This document shows, in pieces, positions 33,347-42,611 of a stretch of 64,000 bases of DNA. Each line of letters starts with the position of its first letter. Position 1 is the stretch's first letter. The notes beneath the pieces were generated by a model that made no database searches, was not told where the DNA came from, and saw nothing but the letters and a program-made list of their open reading frames with translations. Origin of the DNA: Chryseobacterium indologenes (GTDB lineage: Bacteria > Bacteroidota > Bacteroidia > Flavobacteriales > Weeksellaceae). The translations under genes and the position numbers were made by a program. The stretch spans positions 33,804 through 97,803 of the forward strand of contig LAZY01000043.1 of the NCBI GenBank assembly GCA_001013295.1, given 5' to 3'.

Positions 33347-35800
33347 TTAAAATCCATGATAAAATTCGATGTTTTGATTCTTTCTATTATAAAGAAAATA
33401 ATCTCGTGCATCAAGTTCTTTTAATAAATGCTTTTTAACATCAGATAATGAAGGTTGATAATGTCCACTACCATCTGTAACCTTTTTAATTGTTCCATTC
33501 TCAATTAATATCTCTCCAGCAGCAGCAACTGGTTTTCCTGCTATAAAAGAGGAATGATGAAATTTACCATAAGCATAATTTTTAGATAAATAGAGTTTCC
33601 CATCTTCCGTCATAACAAAAATAGCATATTCAGTATCTGCTGGAGATCCGTCTTCTAGAATAGAAATACTACCACGAGTATCTAGTAAATTTCCTTCTGA
33701 ATCAACAATTTTATCATATTGCACAAAAATTTCATAAGCCTCTCTCTCTTTTTCAGAAAGATATTTTACTCCTTTTTCAAATTCTTTTCTTGAACCTGTA
33801 GTATAAATTCTTTCTAACTCTTTTGTGGTATACTTATTTCCAGAAGCCAGTTTTCTATCGTCATCAAAATATTTCCATGTATCATCAAGAGCTTCCTCAA
33901 GTGTATTTATAAGCTTCTCTTCACTGTAACTGGCTTCTTTTACCTTCTGTATAAGCTCTCTATAAGATTTAACATACTTATTTCCTTTGGCTACAGGTAA
34001 CCCTTTGTAAATAAGCATATATTCTTGTTTACTTGCTTTACCCGTATCATTCACAACTTCTATAAAAGCAGCACCAACATTTTCTAACCTGATTCCGGTA
34101 ATATTATCAAAAAAACCACCACTTGGAATTACCCATTCTGATGTTTGCAGAAATTTTAACTGACTACGTTCGAAGCGTCCTGAGTTCAGATCCAAAAATA
34201 CAGAAATAGCTACCGTTCTCAAACCCCGTCTTACTTTTTCAGCCGTCGCAGGTAATTTCAGTAAACTTAAACAACCTCTGTAAAAAGCAACAACAGCTTG
34301 TGACAAGGCCACTACTACCTGTGGTGCTGCAACAGCTGCTCCCAATACATTATAAACCAGATCCCATTGTCTCAGAAACTCTTTTCCTCCCGGCAATTTG
34401 GCAATCTCCTCCCGAAATGCCTGTATGGTAAGATCAGGTACTGCTAAACTGAGATCCGCTAATGCTGCCAATAACAGGTAGGGATTGTCTGTTAATACCA
34501 ATGTTCCTATTCCAAAAACAATTCCCATCATATCCGCTACGATTCGCATCGTTTCGTTGATATCTTCCCAATTTTCTGCATCAGCCAATGCTTTCACATA
34601 TATAGCAGGAACCATCATGGTAACTGAATCTTCTAGTCCTGATTCCCCATCCAAAGCCTCTGACCGGGTTTTATCTTTGAAATAGACCATATCCAGAGGA
34701 TAAAACTGAGCACCTTCATCCAGATCCTTTGTCACCTGTTCAGTTGCATTGGGATCTCCTTCTTTGGGGACAATAAAAATTCTTTTTACCACTTCCTGTT
34801 GCTGTTGGAGATAAAATGTTTTATCGTTGGACTTTCCCAAGCCTAAAAGAAACCCTCCTAATTCCAATACCCTGGTATTGACCTTATATCCGTTTCCTAT
34901 TTTGAACTCAGGTGCTCCTTGCTGTGGCCGGTTCTCTGAAAGCAGACAGGCTTCCATCAGGAAAGTAGCAAAAATAATCCGGTTGGATTTCATTTCACCG
35001 TTCACCTCACTAAACCCATCTAAGTTAAAATAAATTCTGTTACAGAGTTCCGGATTAGCTTTAAATTTTTCCAACAGAAAGGTATAACTGGAAAGCGCTT
35101 TTATTGCGTTGATCAAAGCAGAACTGCCATCTTTCCACCCACTGAAAATACCGGTATCATCAAGATCTGTCAGAGCCAATATATGCCCGAATATCGTTTC
35201 ATTTGGGAGTTGCATTCCTTTAAGAACAAACTCCGGTGCCTGAGTATAAAGGAACTTAATCTCTTTAGCATCTGTAACCTTTATAGCACCTGTAACCTTT
35301 GTAGCCCTGAGAAAACTCTTTTTAAAGATTTTAATAAAATAGTCTTTATAATAGGTATCACCATTTTCAAAATCACCATAGCCAACGTACCTCACAAGAT
35401 TTCTGAATTCTTCATAAGAAAAAGTTTCCAATACAATTGCCTTTCTTTGTCTTAACGTCACAGTATCAGCATCCCTGTGATAAAAATAAATCAATTGTGC
35501 AGATATTTCTTCCTTTGGTCCGTTAATCTCAAATTTGATTTCACATTGTGTCTGTACCAGATCAACAAGTTCTTTATTTTTGTTAAGATAAGTGTTTAGA
35601 CGAATGAAATTCTCCTGATCATCCTTTATATACTTTTCTTCTGCAATGCCATCATAATCATTGATATTATAATCCAGAATATAATGCATATTGAACTGAT
35701 TGCTGTATTTCAGTTTGTTGCATAGCAGCTGCTTTTTTATATAATCATCGGTACGCCATTCTTTACTGATAATTTCTCTGAGTTCAAGTGTTTCCATCAT
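33347..35800 (-). CDS. polymorphic toxin, 817 aa, with IQM-like C-terminal tip
   Basis: No signal peptide. Residues 1-400: unknown alpha/beta carrier region. About 400-520: alanine-rich hydrophobic stretch (LVLTDNPYLLLAALADLSLAV; AVAAPQVVVALSQAVVAFYRG) that could insert in a membrane. About 535-625: the module shared with the displaced cassettes (EWVIPSGGFF near 554; YMLIYKGLPVAKGNKYVKSY). About 630-817: toxin tip with LSEKEREAYEIFVQYD, GKFHHSSFIAGKPVAAAGEI (near 740-760) and DGSGHYQPS (near 777). From memory these motifs match the C-terminal region of plant IQM proteins (F-Q-HSSFLAGG..-AAGR, SGHY-P). Activity unknown. Upstream genes probably carry or deliver it. Confidence 0.8.
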   Translation of the reverse strand: MMETLELREIISKEWRTDDYIKKQLLCNKLKYSNQFNMHYILDYNINDYDGIAEEKYIKDDQENFIRLNTYLNKNKELVDLVQTQCEIKFEINGPKEEISAQLIYFYHRDADTVTLRQRKAIVLETFSYEEFRNLVRYVGYGDFENGDTYYKDYFIKIFKKSFLRATKVTGAIKVTDAKEIKFLYTQAPEFVLKGMQLPNETIFGHILALTDLDDTGIFSGWKDGSSALINAIKALSSYTFLLEKFKANPELCNRIYFNLDGFSEVNGEMKSNRIIFATFLMEACLLSENRPQQGAPEFKIGNGYKVNTRVLELGGFLLGLGKSNDKTFYLQQQQEVVKRIFIVPKEGDPNATEQVTKDLDEGAQFYPLDMVYFKDKTRSEALDGESGLEDSVTMMVPAIYVKALADAENWEDINETMRIVADMMGIVFGIGTLVLTDNPYLLLAALADLSLAVPDLTIQAFREEIAKLPGGKEFLRQWDLVYNVLGAAVAAPQVVVALSQAVVAFYRGCLSLLKLPATAEKVRRGLRTVAISVFLDLNSGRFERSQLKFLQTSEWVIPSGGFFDNITGIRLENVGAAFIEVVNDTGKASKQEYMLIYKGLPVAKGNKYVKSYRELIQKVKEASYSEEKLINTLEEALDDTWKYFDDDRKLASGNKYTTKELERIYTTGSRKEFEKGVKYLSEKEREAYEIFVQYDKIVDSEGNLLDTRGSISILEDGSPADTEYAIFVMTEDGKLYLSKNYAYGKFHHSSFIAGKPVAAAGEILIENGTIKKVTDGSGHYQPSLSDVKKHLLKELDARDYFLYNRKNQNIEFYHGF

Positions 35801-35817
35801 TTTTTATTTTTTGAAAA

Positions 35818-35838
35818 GGCAGAGCGTTACACTCTGCC
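35818..35838 (-). terminator. hairpin between the 159-aa gene and the toxin gene
   Basis: GGCAGAG (35818-35824) pairs with CTCTGCC (35832-35838), loop CGTTACA, followed on the minus strand by TTTTC. It lies inside the operon in front of the toxin start, so it may act as a partial terminator that keeps toxin mRNA low. Confidence 0.55.
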
Positions 35839-35853
35839 ATTAATTAATACTTC

Positions 35854-36333
35854 TTAGGAAAGCTTGTCCAGACTGTCTTTGCAACTTTTCACAAATTCAT
35901 CCAGATAAGAGGTTAAAAGTTCTGTAAAGCCTGCCTTATTATTTTTCAATAACCAAAGCATATACGGATAACTTGGGACTTTCACCTTATCAGTATTCAT
36001 ATCGGCTCCAGGCTCAGCCAGAGGTAGCTCTATCTGATTGTTGTTCCCATCACGGAGGTAGCTCCATGTCTCTTTATAGATTACCCATTCCGGAGCCGGA
36101 AGTGAGATATTGATATCTTCTCCCGTGTCCCTGTCTTTCAGCACCTGTTCATATCTAAAAGAGATAAATTGCTGTTTAGATTTGGCATCTATATCCAGCA
36201 CCCGAATACTTCTTTCAAACTGCGGAAGTTTTGGATGTGCTTGTAGTGGCAGCTCTGCAAGATTTAATGATATTTTTTCAATACTATTAAGGATCTCTTT
36301 AATATTTTCCGGTATAATTAAATGTGTGTTCAT
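35854..36333 (-). CDS. hypothetical protein of the toxin operon, 159 aa
   Basis: Unrecognised 159-residue soluble protein, helical at both ends (LIIPENIKEILNSIEKISLNLAEL; SYLDEFVKSCKDSLDKLS) with a beta middle (KQQFISFRYEQVLKDRDTG; PEWVIYKETWSYLRDG). No signal. It lies 14 bp after the tail-fibre-like gene and 53 bp before the toxin, so a chaperone or adaptor for the toxin is a reasonable guess from position alone. Confidence 0.6.
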   Translation of the reverse strand: MNTHLIIPENIKEILNSIEKISLNLAELPLQAHPKLPQFERSIRVLDIDAKSKQQFISFRYEQVLKDRDTGEDINISLPAPEWVIYKETWSYLRDGNNNQIELPLAEPGADMNTDKVKVPSYPYMLWLLKNNKAGFTELLTSYLDEFVKSCKDSLDKLS

Positions 36334-36347
36334 AATTTTTATTTTTT

Positions 36348-37844
36348 TTAAAACAATAATATTTTTCCAAGTAGGTTCATCGATAATGACCCTTGTCCTC
36401 CCCCTCCTCTCGAAATGAAAAATCTCTTAGGAGACTGATTAAAAGTGGAATTGAATTGTTGATAAGTCACTCCGTTACTTTCTGCAATGACATATACAAT
36501 TCCGTTATAATAGGCAATATGAAAGGTTTCATTTCTTACGGGCAAAAGTTCTCCCTGATAGATGATCCAATTTCCTTCGCCACCATAAGCTGCAAAACCG
36601 TAAAATACTCCATCGTCTCCAACAATACCTCCCTGAAAGTAGCTGATAAAATTAGCCCCGTAGTTATACAGGTTGTTATTTACAGAGAATGAAACCATAA
36701 ATCCGGCATTAATATCTGCGATGGAAATTAAATGATCAGATTGGGCAGATGAATCTTGGGATATTGAAATAGAGGTATCAGCTATGGCTGCGCTTCCCGT
36801 TAACGAAGTCCAATTAGTAATTCCTTTAAACTGACTGTACGTAAGACCTTCTTTTACAATTAATTCGGGTGAGCTGGCATTTGTTAAACCGTTATGGGTA
36901 ACGAATACCTGATAATAACCCTCCGGTTTTGTACTCCAGTTGATCCCAAAATTCAGATTATTGGGAAAGTTCTGCATTACCGTAAAATTATCAACACTGT
37001 ATTCTTCGGGAGCAGATAAATTGGTTCCGTTTACATCTTTGATTCTTTTTACCTTAATGTATGCATTGGGTGAAACATTATCCACAAAGAGATTTAATCC
37101 TACTAATGTGGTGTACTGAATAAAGTTTTTTGTATTGTCAATAAATGGAAGTAGCAGCACATCTATTCTGGGAGTTCCGGTTGCAAAGTTTTCTGTAGAA
37201 AGCTTCATTCGGTTTCTCCATGCTATTTTTTCCGCATCACTCAACAATAGTGGATAATTGGACATCATATTTTTTCCATTGCTCCACGAAATCTGTCCGG
37301 AAGAGTTCTGTACCATCATTCTGTTGAAAGTTGTATCTGCAGATTTATCACTCAATCCTGTTACCGAATAATAAAATCCAGAAGTACTGAGAGTCCAGTT
37401 TGCTCCAAGTGTCAATCCTGCGCCGGGCACAGTAGTCAGAGATGAATTAGCTATATTTTTACCTAAATCTCCAGCCGGCAATTTTGCCACTTTTCCATTA
37501 TCATCCAAACCAACAATTTTCGGATAGTTCTGGGCATTCCCATCAACAGACGGCATATCCAGCTTATGATCCAGCTTTTCTCTTGTCTGAATATTGTATT
37601 GTGCCTGGTTTTTAATCCCTTCTGCAATAAATGAATTATTTGAAATCGAAAGATGGGTATCTGCCAACTCCAGCGGAACACTGCCATCGGTAACGGCATG
37701 GGTTTTCAGGTCACCATTTTGATCAATAGCATAATCTGTATAAATAGGTGAGCCTGGTTCGGCTACCTGGTAAATGACATTGGTTTCTCTTTCTCCTATT
37801 GGAGGCAATTCATTTACACGTATAATTTTTCCTATAATAGACAT
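36348..37844 (-). CDS. tail-fibre-like protein, 498 aa
   Basis: Beta-rich protein without signal peptide. The start (IGKIIRVNELPPIGERETNVIYQV, then YTDYAIDQNGDLKTHAV) resembles the N-terminal adaptor of Bacteroidota phage tail fibres and spikes; the middle repeats short strands with SLTTVPGAGLTLG and NMMSNYPLLLSDAEKIAWRNRM, the latter common in phage structural proteins. The C-terminal 150 residues (Gly/Asn/Tyr-rich, ending RGGGGQGSLSMNLLG) look like a receptor-binding beta domain. Likely a receptor-binding or baseplate-type part of whatever delivers the toxin. No other phage structural genes are in the window. Confidence 0.6.
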   Translation of the reverse strand: MSIIGKIIRVNELPPIGERETNVIYQVAEPGSPIYTDYAIDQNGDLKTHAVTDGSVPLELADTHLSISNNSFIAEGIKNQAQYNIQTREKLDHKLDMPSVDGNAQNYPKIVGLDDNGKVAKLPAGDLGKNIANSSLTTVPGAGLTLGANWTLSTSGFYYSVTGLSDKSADTTFNRMMVQNSSGQISWSNGKNMMSNYPLLLSDAEKIAWRNRMKLSTENFATGTPRIDVLLLPFIDNTKNFIQYTTLVGLNLFVDNVSPNAYIKVKRIKDVNGTNLSAPEEYSVDNFTVMQNFPNNLNFGINWSTKPEGYYQVFVTHNGLTNASSPELIVKEGLTYSQFKGITNWTSLTGSAAIADTSISISQDSSAQSDHLISIADINAGFMVSFSVNNNLYNYGANFISYFQGGIVGDDGVFYGFAAYGGEGNWIIYQGELLPVRNETFHIAYYNGIVYVIAESNGVTYQQFNSTFNQSPKRFFISRGGGGQGSLSMNLLGKILLF

Positions 37845-37875
37845 ATTCTGATTTTTTTTTGATTAATAATTCTTC

Positions 37876-40800
37876 TTATACCCAATCTCCTGAGATAATT
37901 TTCTGCCCTTCACCGGTTTCTACACCAAGAAGGTGGTCATTGGATTCAAAATTAGTAGCACAGAAATTTCCCAATTCATCATCAAACTTCGCATCTGGCT
38001 CACAGTTGCAAGGCAACGCTTTTTCGACTTTTAAACCAATAGATCCAGCTTGAAGAATCGTAAGTGAGGTAGGAATTTTTTCTCTCCACGGTTCCCCTTC
38101 TTTTGTTGCTTTTGGTGAGCGTAATTCATCCACAATAGATAAAAATAAAGGATCATCAATGACAGGAACTTCCCCTCCGTTCCAGATTTGTCCTGTTGCC
38201 AGGAAGTGCCTTACTGCTTCCTCAAATCCTGGTCTTACCGTAACGATAACTCTCGCCATACCTGATTGCATAAAAGCTCTGAAGGTAGGATCATTATCAT
38301 CAAACTGATATAAATCTGCCCAGGATTTTCTTTCTCCCCAGTAATAAGGATAGAAATAATAGCTCATTATTTCCCATTCAAATGCCTGTTCCATGAATTT
38401 GATAAATGCAGCATAATTATCCAATTTTTCATCCACTTTAATATCTGTATTTTCAAAGGTTTCTGTAGTGGAATTATCATTAGTATAATATCTTTTTTTA
38501 CCAAAAGTGAGTAATGCTTCGGGGTTTTGGTTAAGCATATAAGATATACAGTTTCTTCTTAGAATTGTGTTTTCTATTTTTCTATAGAAGCCGGGATTAG
38601 ATCCTTTGATCTGAACTCCTACCGCCTTTGCATCTGCCAAAGCTGCTTCATACTTATTCAGCTCATCTTTATAAGCTTCTATGATCTTGTTAAATGCTTT
38701 CTGTAACCATCCGTTTTTATATTCCTCCTGCAATACACATTTGATACTAACAGTGGCATGGAAATAATGGGCATTGGTTGTTGCAATAGTGATTGGAACC
38801 TCTCTGACAAATCTTAAAAATGCATTGGGTGAGCTCTCTCCTCCGACTAATAAACTGGCTCCACTTCCCCAACCATTATATCCGGGAAAAGAATTACTAC
38901 TTTTCACTACATAAGATTCAGTAATATAATGTTCCGGAATGGCAATAAGGTCTGATTTTGAAGAGGCCTGTTTAGATTCCGTAGATGAATAATCAATTGA
39001 TTTTCCAACATACACCACAGATTCCAGCCTTTCATCAACTTCTACATTATAATATCCTAACCAATATTTCAGTTTTGTTGAATCTGCAAGGGCACTCCAA
39101 TCTTTAATCTGCATACCTGGAGCTTCTCGTGGATCAATAGGTTTTACCAGTTGGTTTTCAGAAGTATTACTTATTTTTATTCCCAGGGAATGCAGCTTGG
39201 CTGGTTCAGGAATCATAAATTCAAACATCATTCGTTTTCCGTAATTAAAAATTTGATTCTTAACCACCTTATCTACCCAACGGTAAACACCCACCACATG
39301 ATTATTCCCTTTGGTATTATCAAAGCCGTGTTTATTATTTTCTTCATATTCTTCAAGAATTTTGTCAATACGTTCTTCTTTCACTTTGGTGACAATCCTT
39401 TCCAGAGCCCTTGCCGTAATATCTTTAGCCTCAGTAACGGCCTGTCTGTTACTATCTTCTTTGGAGCTATGAGTAGCATAGTTGGCCGCAGTATTCAACA
39501 TATATGTTGCTCCCTTACCCCATGATGCATTAAATCCTGCCTGTGCTGCAAAATCCTTAGATTCCTGAAGGACTTTTGAAATTTCGCTTTGCATCTCATT
39601 TCTCTCCGTAGATGTAGTATCTGTCAATTTCTCTTTTTCAGATTCTGTGGATAGGGTGGTTTGAGTTTCGCTTCTTTTAAGCCTTCTTGTTGATTTCTCC
39701 TTATATTCTTTTGCCATGATGTTTTCAATGTGGGAAACATCTCCTTCTACATAGCAATACGTACTTTGCTCTACTTTACGGTAATCAGCAATACCTATGT
39801 TTTTCATTCCAAATCCTGAAGGGATAAATGGTTGATCCTCTTCTGGTATTGTCGGATTATCTTTGCCCTTCAGACAAATGCTCCCCTCACCTGTTAGATT
39901 ATAAATTTTCGTTACCGGATCTATTCCTCCTGCAGTATATGTCGTCATAGGAATTTTACAGGTATATACTTTTCCGTCATCAAGGGTCAGTTCTGCTTCA
40001 AGCTGGCACCCGTTCTTTATAGCATCTGTAATTAGTAACTGAGGCAAAACACCATCGCTGAACAGGGATAAATAATCTCCTCCACCAGCAACTTTTAATT
40101 GATTTGAGGTTTGAACTACGTTACCATTATTATCTAATATTTTAACTGTTCCTGAAGCTGATGAAAATAGTGATGTAGTCTCTCTAGGTGTCATACTTAG
40201 TAACCATCTGTCGGAATAGTTTTGGAAGGATCTGGTTCTTAATAACACAGGCAGGCAATTACCCGTTGTTCCTCCATCACCTCCAGTTCCTTTATTTTTT
40301 AATGTAAATGTTCCGGTTCCCTGAAATCTGTATATACTGTCTGCTGTCCATAATAGCCTCCCCTTCATTGTATATACAAGACCATCATTAAGAGTAACTT
40401 CGCCTTCTAATAAAAAAACTTCATATCCTCTGATGGTAGTATTAGGTATTTTTTCCGGTGCATTAAATAAAGATGTTACATTGGGCGCATCAAAAGTGGA
40501 AGCTAAAGTACCGCTAGCCAAAACATGCTGATCTTCAGATTTGATATTGTAATTTCCGCTTACAATATGTTTTGGAGCGTTTATATCAGTAGTCAAAATC
40601 ATAGAATGATCACCTACCCCCATGCCACCATTCCATGTTACAGCTGTAAAAGGAATTTCCTGGGTACTCATTGACTGTGCTACAGGTATTACAACTCCGC
40701 CCACAATTTTAGAAACCTGAGGGGTAAGATTTGTATTATTTAAGACAATTTGCTGTAATAACTGATTGTTTTGTTCTATGGTTTGAAAAAGCTCTGTAAA

Positions 40801-41814
40801 CGTAGAAACTCCTTTTAGGGCTTCGGTCAAGTCAGAAGTCTTGAATATCCGATGTAAAGCTTCTGTATTCTCTTCACTTAATTTTTGCAACAGATTTTCT
40901 GTTTCAATTTCAGGACGGAAATCAAATTTAAAAGCAGGAACATCAGGAACCGGAATATATTTTAAACTTGATAATCCCTCATTATTTTTTGCTGCCAGAA
41001 AAATTTCTTTTTGATATTCCTGCTCTTTTACTTGCTTGTCATATTCTGCCTGTGCAGGTCTTGCTCTTTCTAAGTATTCCTCATAAGCTATACTGTAAGC
41101 TGTTTCATACTCTTTTTGATAAGTTTTTTCAAACGCCCCTAAAACTATGGTCAAGTCTTGATTTTTCTTAAGATTCACTGTTGCTTCTGCAAATTTTAGA
41201 TCACTTTTATTAAAAGGCATGTGACTTTGCATTTTGGCTTCCGCTTTTGAAAGTATTGTATTATTTGAGGATGCTCTTTCTTTTACTTTAAAAAGTTCTT
41301 TGGGAAGTACTACTTTTGCTTTAATTACATCTTCATATTGCTCCTGGGTACCGTAGTAATTTGATAGTATATGATCCAAATGCAAAAACTGCATTAATGT
41401 TTCTTTTGCATAAAAATCCTTTTGAGTCACTACCTGGTAGATAAGATTATCCCAGATTGTAGAATTGATTTCAAAAATCACCTGAGATTTTTTATGAGTA
41501 TTGATCTTATCATCAAACTCGGTTTTACTAGCTTTTTCTTTATTCTTTGCTACCCAAACCGCCAATTCATAGAATGCTTTATTTTTTGCTTTTAGAGAGG
41601 CTTCAGTTTCTATGATTAAGTCACTGAGCTTTTCACAGACATTCTTCAGCGATTCTCCTGCTTCTACCCTTGGATCAATTACTCCTTTTTGGGTAAGAAT
41701 ATTTCTGAAAATAAATCTTCTTTCTTTGTTTTTGGGGTCAGATAGCTCAGCACTACGCATTGTCGCAAATCTGAATAAGGTTTGTGAGCTATTATTTTGA
41801 TTAATTGCTTCCAT
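37876..41814 (-). CDS. 1312-aa protein of the toxin operon (unknown, carrier or structural)
   Basis: No named family. Regions: 1-330 helical and charged, coiled-coil-prone (KYFAEATVNLKKNQDL; EEYLERARPAQAEYDKQVKEQ); about 380-650 beta-rich with repeated (GEVTLNDGLVYTMKGRL / AELTLDDGKVYTCKI) units; about 700-830 a Ser/Thr/Glu-rich coiled coil (ETQTTLSTESEKEKLTDTTST); about 860-1050 a well-formed domain with NKHGFDNTKGNNHVVGVYRW and NYGKRMMFEFMIPEPAK; the last 150 residues acidic. No signal peptide or membrane helix. I recall the YRWVDK/NYGKR-MFEF-PEPA motif from uncharacterised proteins of several phyla, but no function. First gene of the operon with tail-fibre-like, 159-aa and toxin genes. Confidence 0.7.
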   Translation of the reverse strand: MEAINQNNSSQTLFRFATMRSAELSDPKNKERRFIFRNILTQKGVIDPRVEAGESLKNVCEKLSDLIIETEASLKAKNKAFYELAVWVAKNKEKASKTEFDDKINTHKKSQVIFEINSTIWDNLIYQVVTQKDFYAKETLMQFLHLDHILSNYYGTQEQYEDVIKAKVVLPKELFKVKERASSNNTILSKAEAKMQSHMPFNKSDLKFAEATVNLKKNQDLTIVLGAFEKTYQKEYETAYSIAYEEYLERARPAQAEYDKQVKEQEYQKEIFLAAKNNEGLSSLKYIPVPDVPAFKFDFRPEIETENLLQKLSEENTEALHRIFKTSDLTEALKGVSTFTELFQTIEQNNQLLQQIVLNNTNLTPQVSKIVGGVVIPVAQSMSTQEIPFTAVTWNGGMGVGDHSMILTTDINAPKHIVSGNYNIKSEDQHVLASGTLASTFDAPNVTSLFNAPEKIPNTTIRGYEVFLLEGEVTLNDGLVYTMKGRLLWTADSIYRFQGTGTFTLKNKGTGGDGGTTGNCLPVLLRTRSFQNYSDRWLLSMTPRETTSLFSSASGTVKILDNNGNVVQTSNQLKVAGGGDYLSLFSDGVLPQLLITDAIKNGCQLEAELTLDDGKVYTCKIPMTTYTAGGIDPVTKIYNLTGEGSICLKGKDNPTIPEEDQPFIPSGFGMKNIGIADYRKVEQSTYCYVEGDVSHIENIMAKEYKEKSTRRLKRSETQTTLSTESEKEKLTDTTSTERNEMQSEISKVLQESKDFAAQAGFNASWGKGATYMLNTAANYATHSSKEDSNRQAVTEAKDITARALERIVTKVKEERIDKILEEYEENNKHGFDNTKGNNHVVGVYRWVDKVVKNQIFNYGKRMMFEFMIPEPAKLHSLGIKISNTSENQLVKPIDPREAPGMQIKDWSALADSTKLKYWLGYYNVEVDERLESVVYVGKSIDYSSTESKQASSKSDLIAIPEHYITESYVVKSSNSFPGYNGWGSGASLLVGGESSPNAFLRFVREVPITIATTNAHYFHATVSIKCVLQEEYKNGWLQKAFNKIIEAYKDELNKYEAALADAKAVGVQIKGSNPGFYRKIENTILRRNCISYMLNQNPEALLTFGKKRYYTNDNSTTETFENTDIKVDEKLDNYAAFIKFMEQAFEWEIMSYYFYPYYWGERKSWADLYQFDDNDPTFRAFMQSGMARVIVTVRPGFEEAVRHFLATGQIWNGGEVPVIDDPLFLSIVDELRSPKATKEGEPWREKIPTSLTILQAGSIGLKVEKALPCNCEPDAKFDDELGNFCATNFESNDHLLGVETGEGQKIISGDWV

Positions 41815-41940
41815 TTTTTGTAAATTTGGTTGATTTTATAAAGGTTAAGATCTGAAGTTCTTTTTAGTAGAGCCTCTTCAGGTTTTAGCCTTATTTTTTT
41901 ACGTGGTTTCCGGCAAAAGATGTCCACCTTGTGTTTTTAA

Positions 41941-42004
41941 GTCGAGTTTCATTTTCTGTGTTTTTCTGAAGCAAATATCCATCGCAGAAGCGACAGAACT
42001 CGAC
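41941..42004. promoter_or_regulatory. inverted repeats in the region upstream of the toxin operon
   Basis: GTCGAGTT (41941-41948) pairs with AACTCGAC (41997-42004), enclosing a smaller hairpin TCGC (41982-41985) / GCGA (41990-41993). It lies in the 287-bp divergent gap between the toxin operon and the metallopeptidase gene. May be an operator or leader structure; nothing decides. Confidence 0.3.
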
Positions 42005-42101
42005 GTATAAAAAGTTTTTTACTTTTATCTCTTAAACCTTTGGTACAACCCACCTTAGTATTCTCAATATTTTAATACATTTGTTATAAAACATATTTCA
42101 A

Positions 42102-42611
42102 ATGAATTTCGAGCAGGTCAACCTACACCTTGAGGCGTATAAAGAACATCACCAGATCCTGGATGCAGCGAAATATCTGATCCATTCTTTTAATCTGGAA
42201 CATGAAAACTTTGCCGGATTCGGTTTTAGAGAAGAACTTTCTCCCACATCTATGCTTCTTACCGCTGAAGGCGAACTGGGAGGGCCACAGACGGTAATGA
42301 TCCCCAGAAATTTATTTGATTTTGACCTGAACCTGGTCCTGAATATGGTAGCCCATGAAATGCTTCATGTAAGACAGAAAGCTCCCGGGCAAGTGATTGA
42401 AGATAAAAACGAGCGGGAATTTCAGGCCTACTATGAGATGCTTTTCCATAAAGTATTTCCCCAGGTTCCGGAAGTTTCGGATTTTCATAAAAAATTCTTT
42501 GGCGGAAAAGCGTTGGAGTATTATAAAAGAATGGGGGAAGGTTCAGAATTACAACAGAAATATGCAGAACAGAAAACAGAAGTAGAACATTTAATCGACG
42601 AATTACCATGA
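42102..42611 (+). CDS. zinc metallopeptidase-like protein (HExxH)
   Basis: 169 residues, no signal peptide. The zincin motif HEMLH is at 85-89 (LNMVAHEMLHVRQKAPG) and acidic residues that could be the third ligand follow in EDKNEREFQAYYE (about 100-110). The family is not one I can name; short stand-alone HExxH proteins of this type occur in flavobacteria. Its last 4 bp overlap the start of the tRNA-binding protein gene, so it belongs to that run of genes. Substrate unknown. Confidence 0.7.
   Translation: MNFEQVNLHLEAYKEHHQILDAAKYLIHSFNLEHENFAGFGFREELSPTSMLLTAEGELGGPQTVMIPRNLFDFDLNLVLNMVAHEMLHVRQKAPGQVIEDKNEREFQAYYEMLFHKVFPQVPEVSDFHKKFFGGKALEYYKRMGEGSELQQKYAEQKTEVEHLIDELP

Noticed and set aside
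28499..35800. CRISPR array in the AT-rich accessory region
   Set aside because: The repeated DNA here is homologous toxin cassettes, not short regular repeats with spacers.
33347..41814. Complete prophage
   Set aside because: Only a tail-fibre-like protein resembles phage; there is no capsid, terminase, portal, integrase or lysis gene.
41679..41927. 82-codon minus-strand frame overlapping the start of the 1312-aa gene
   Set aside because: Overlaps the longer gene in another frame on the same strand; product has no features.
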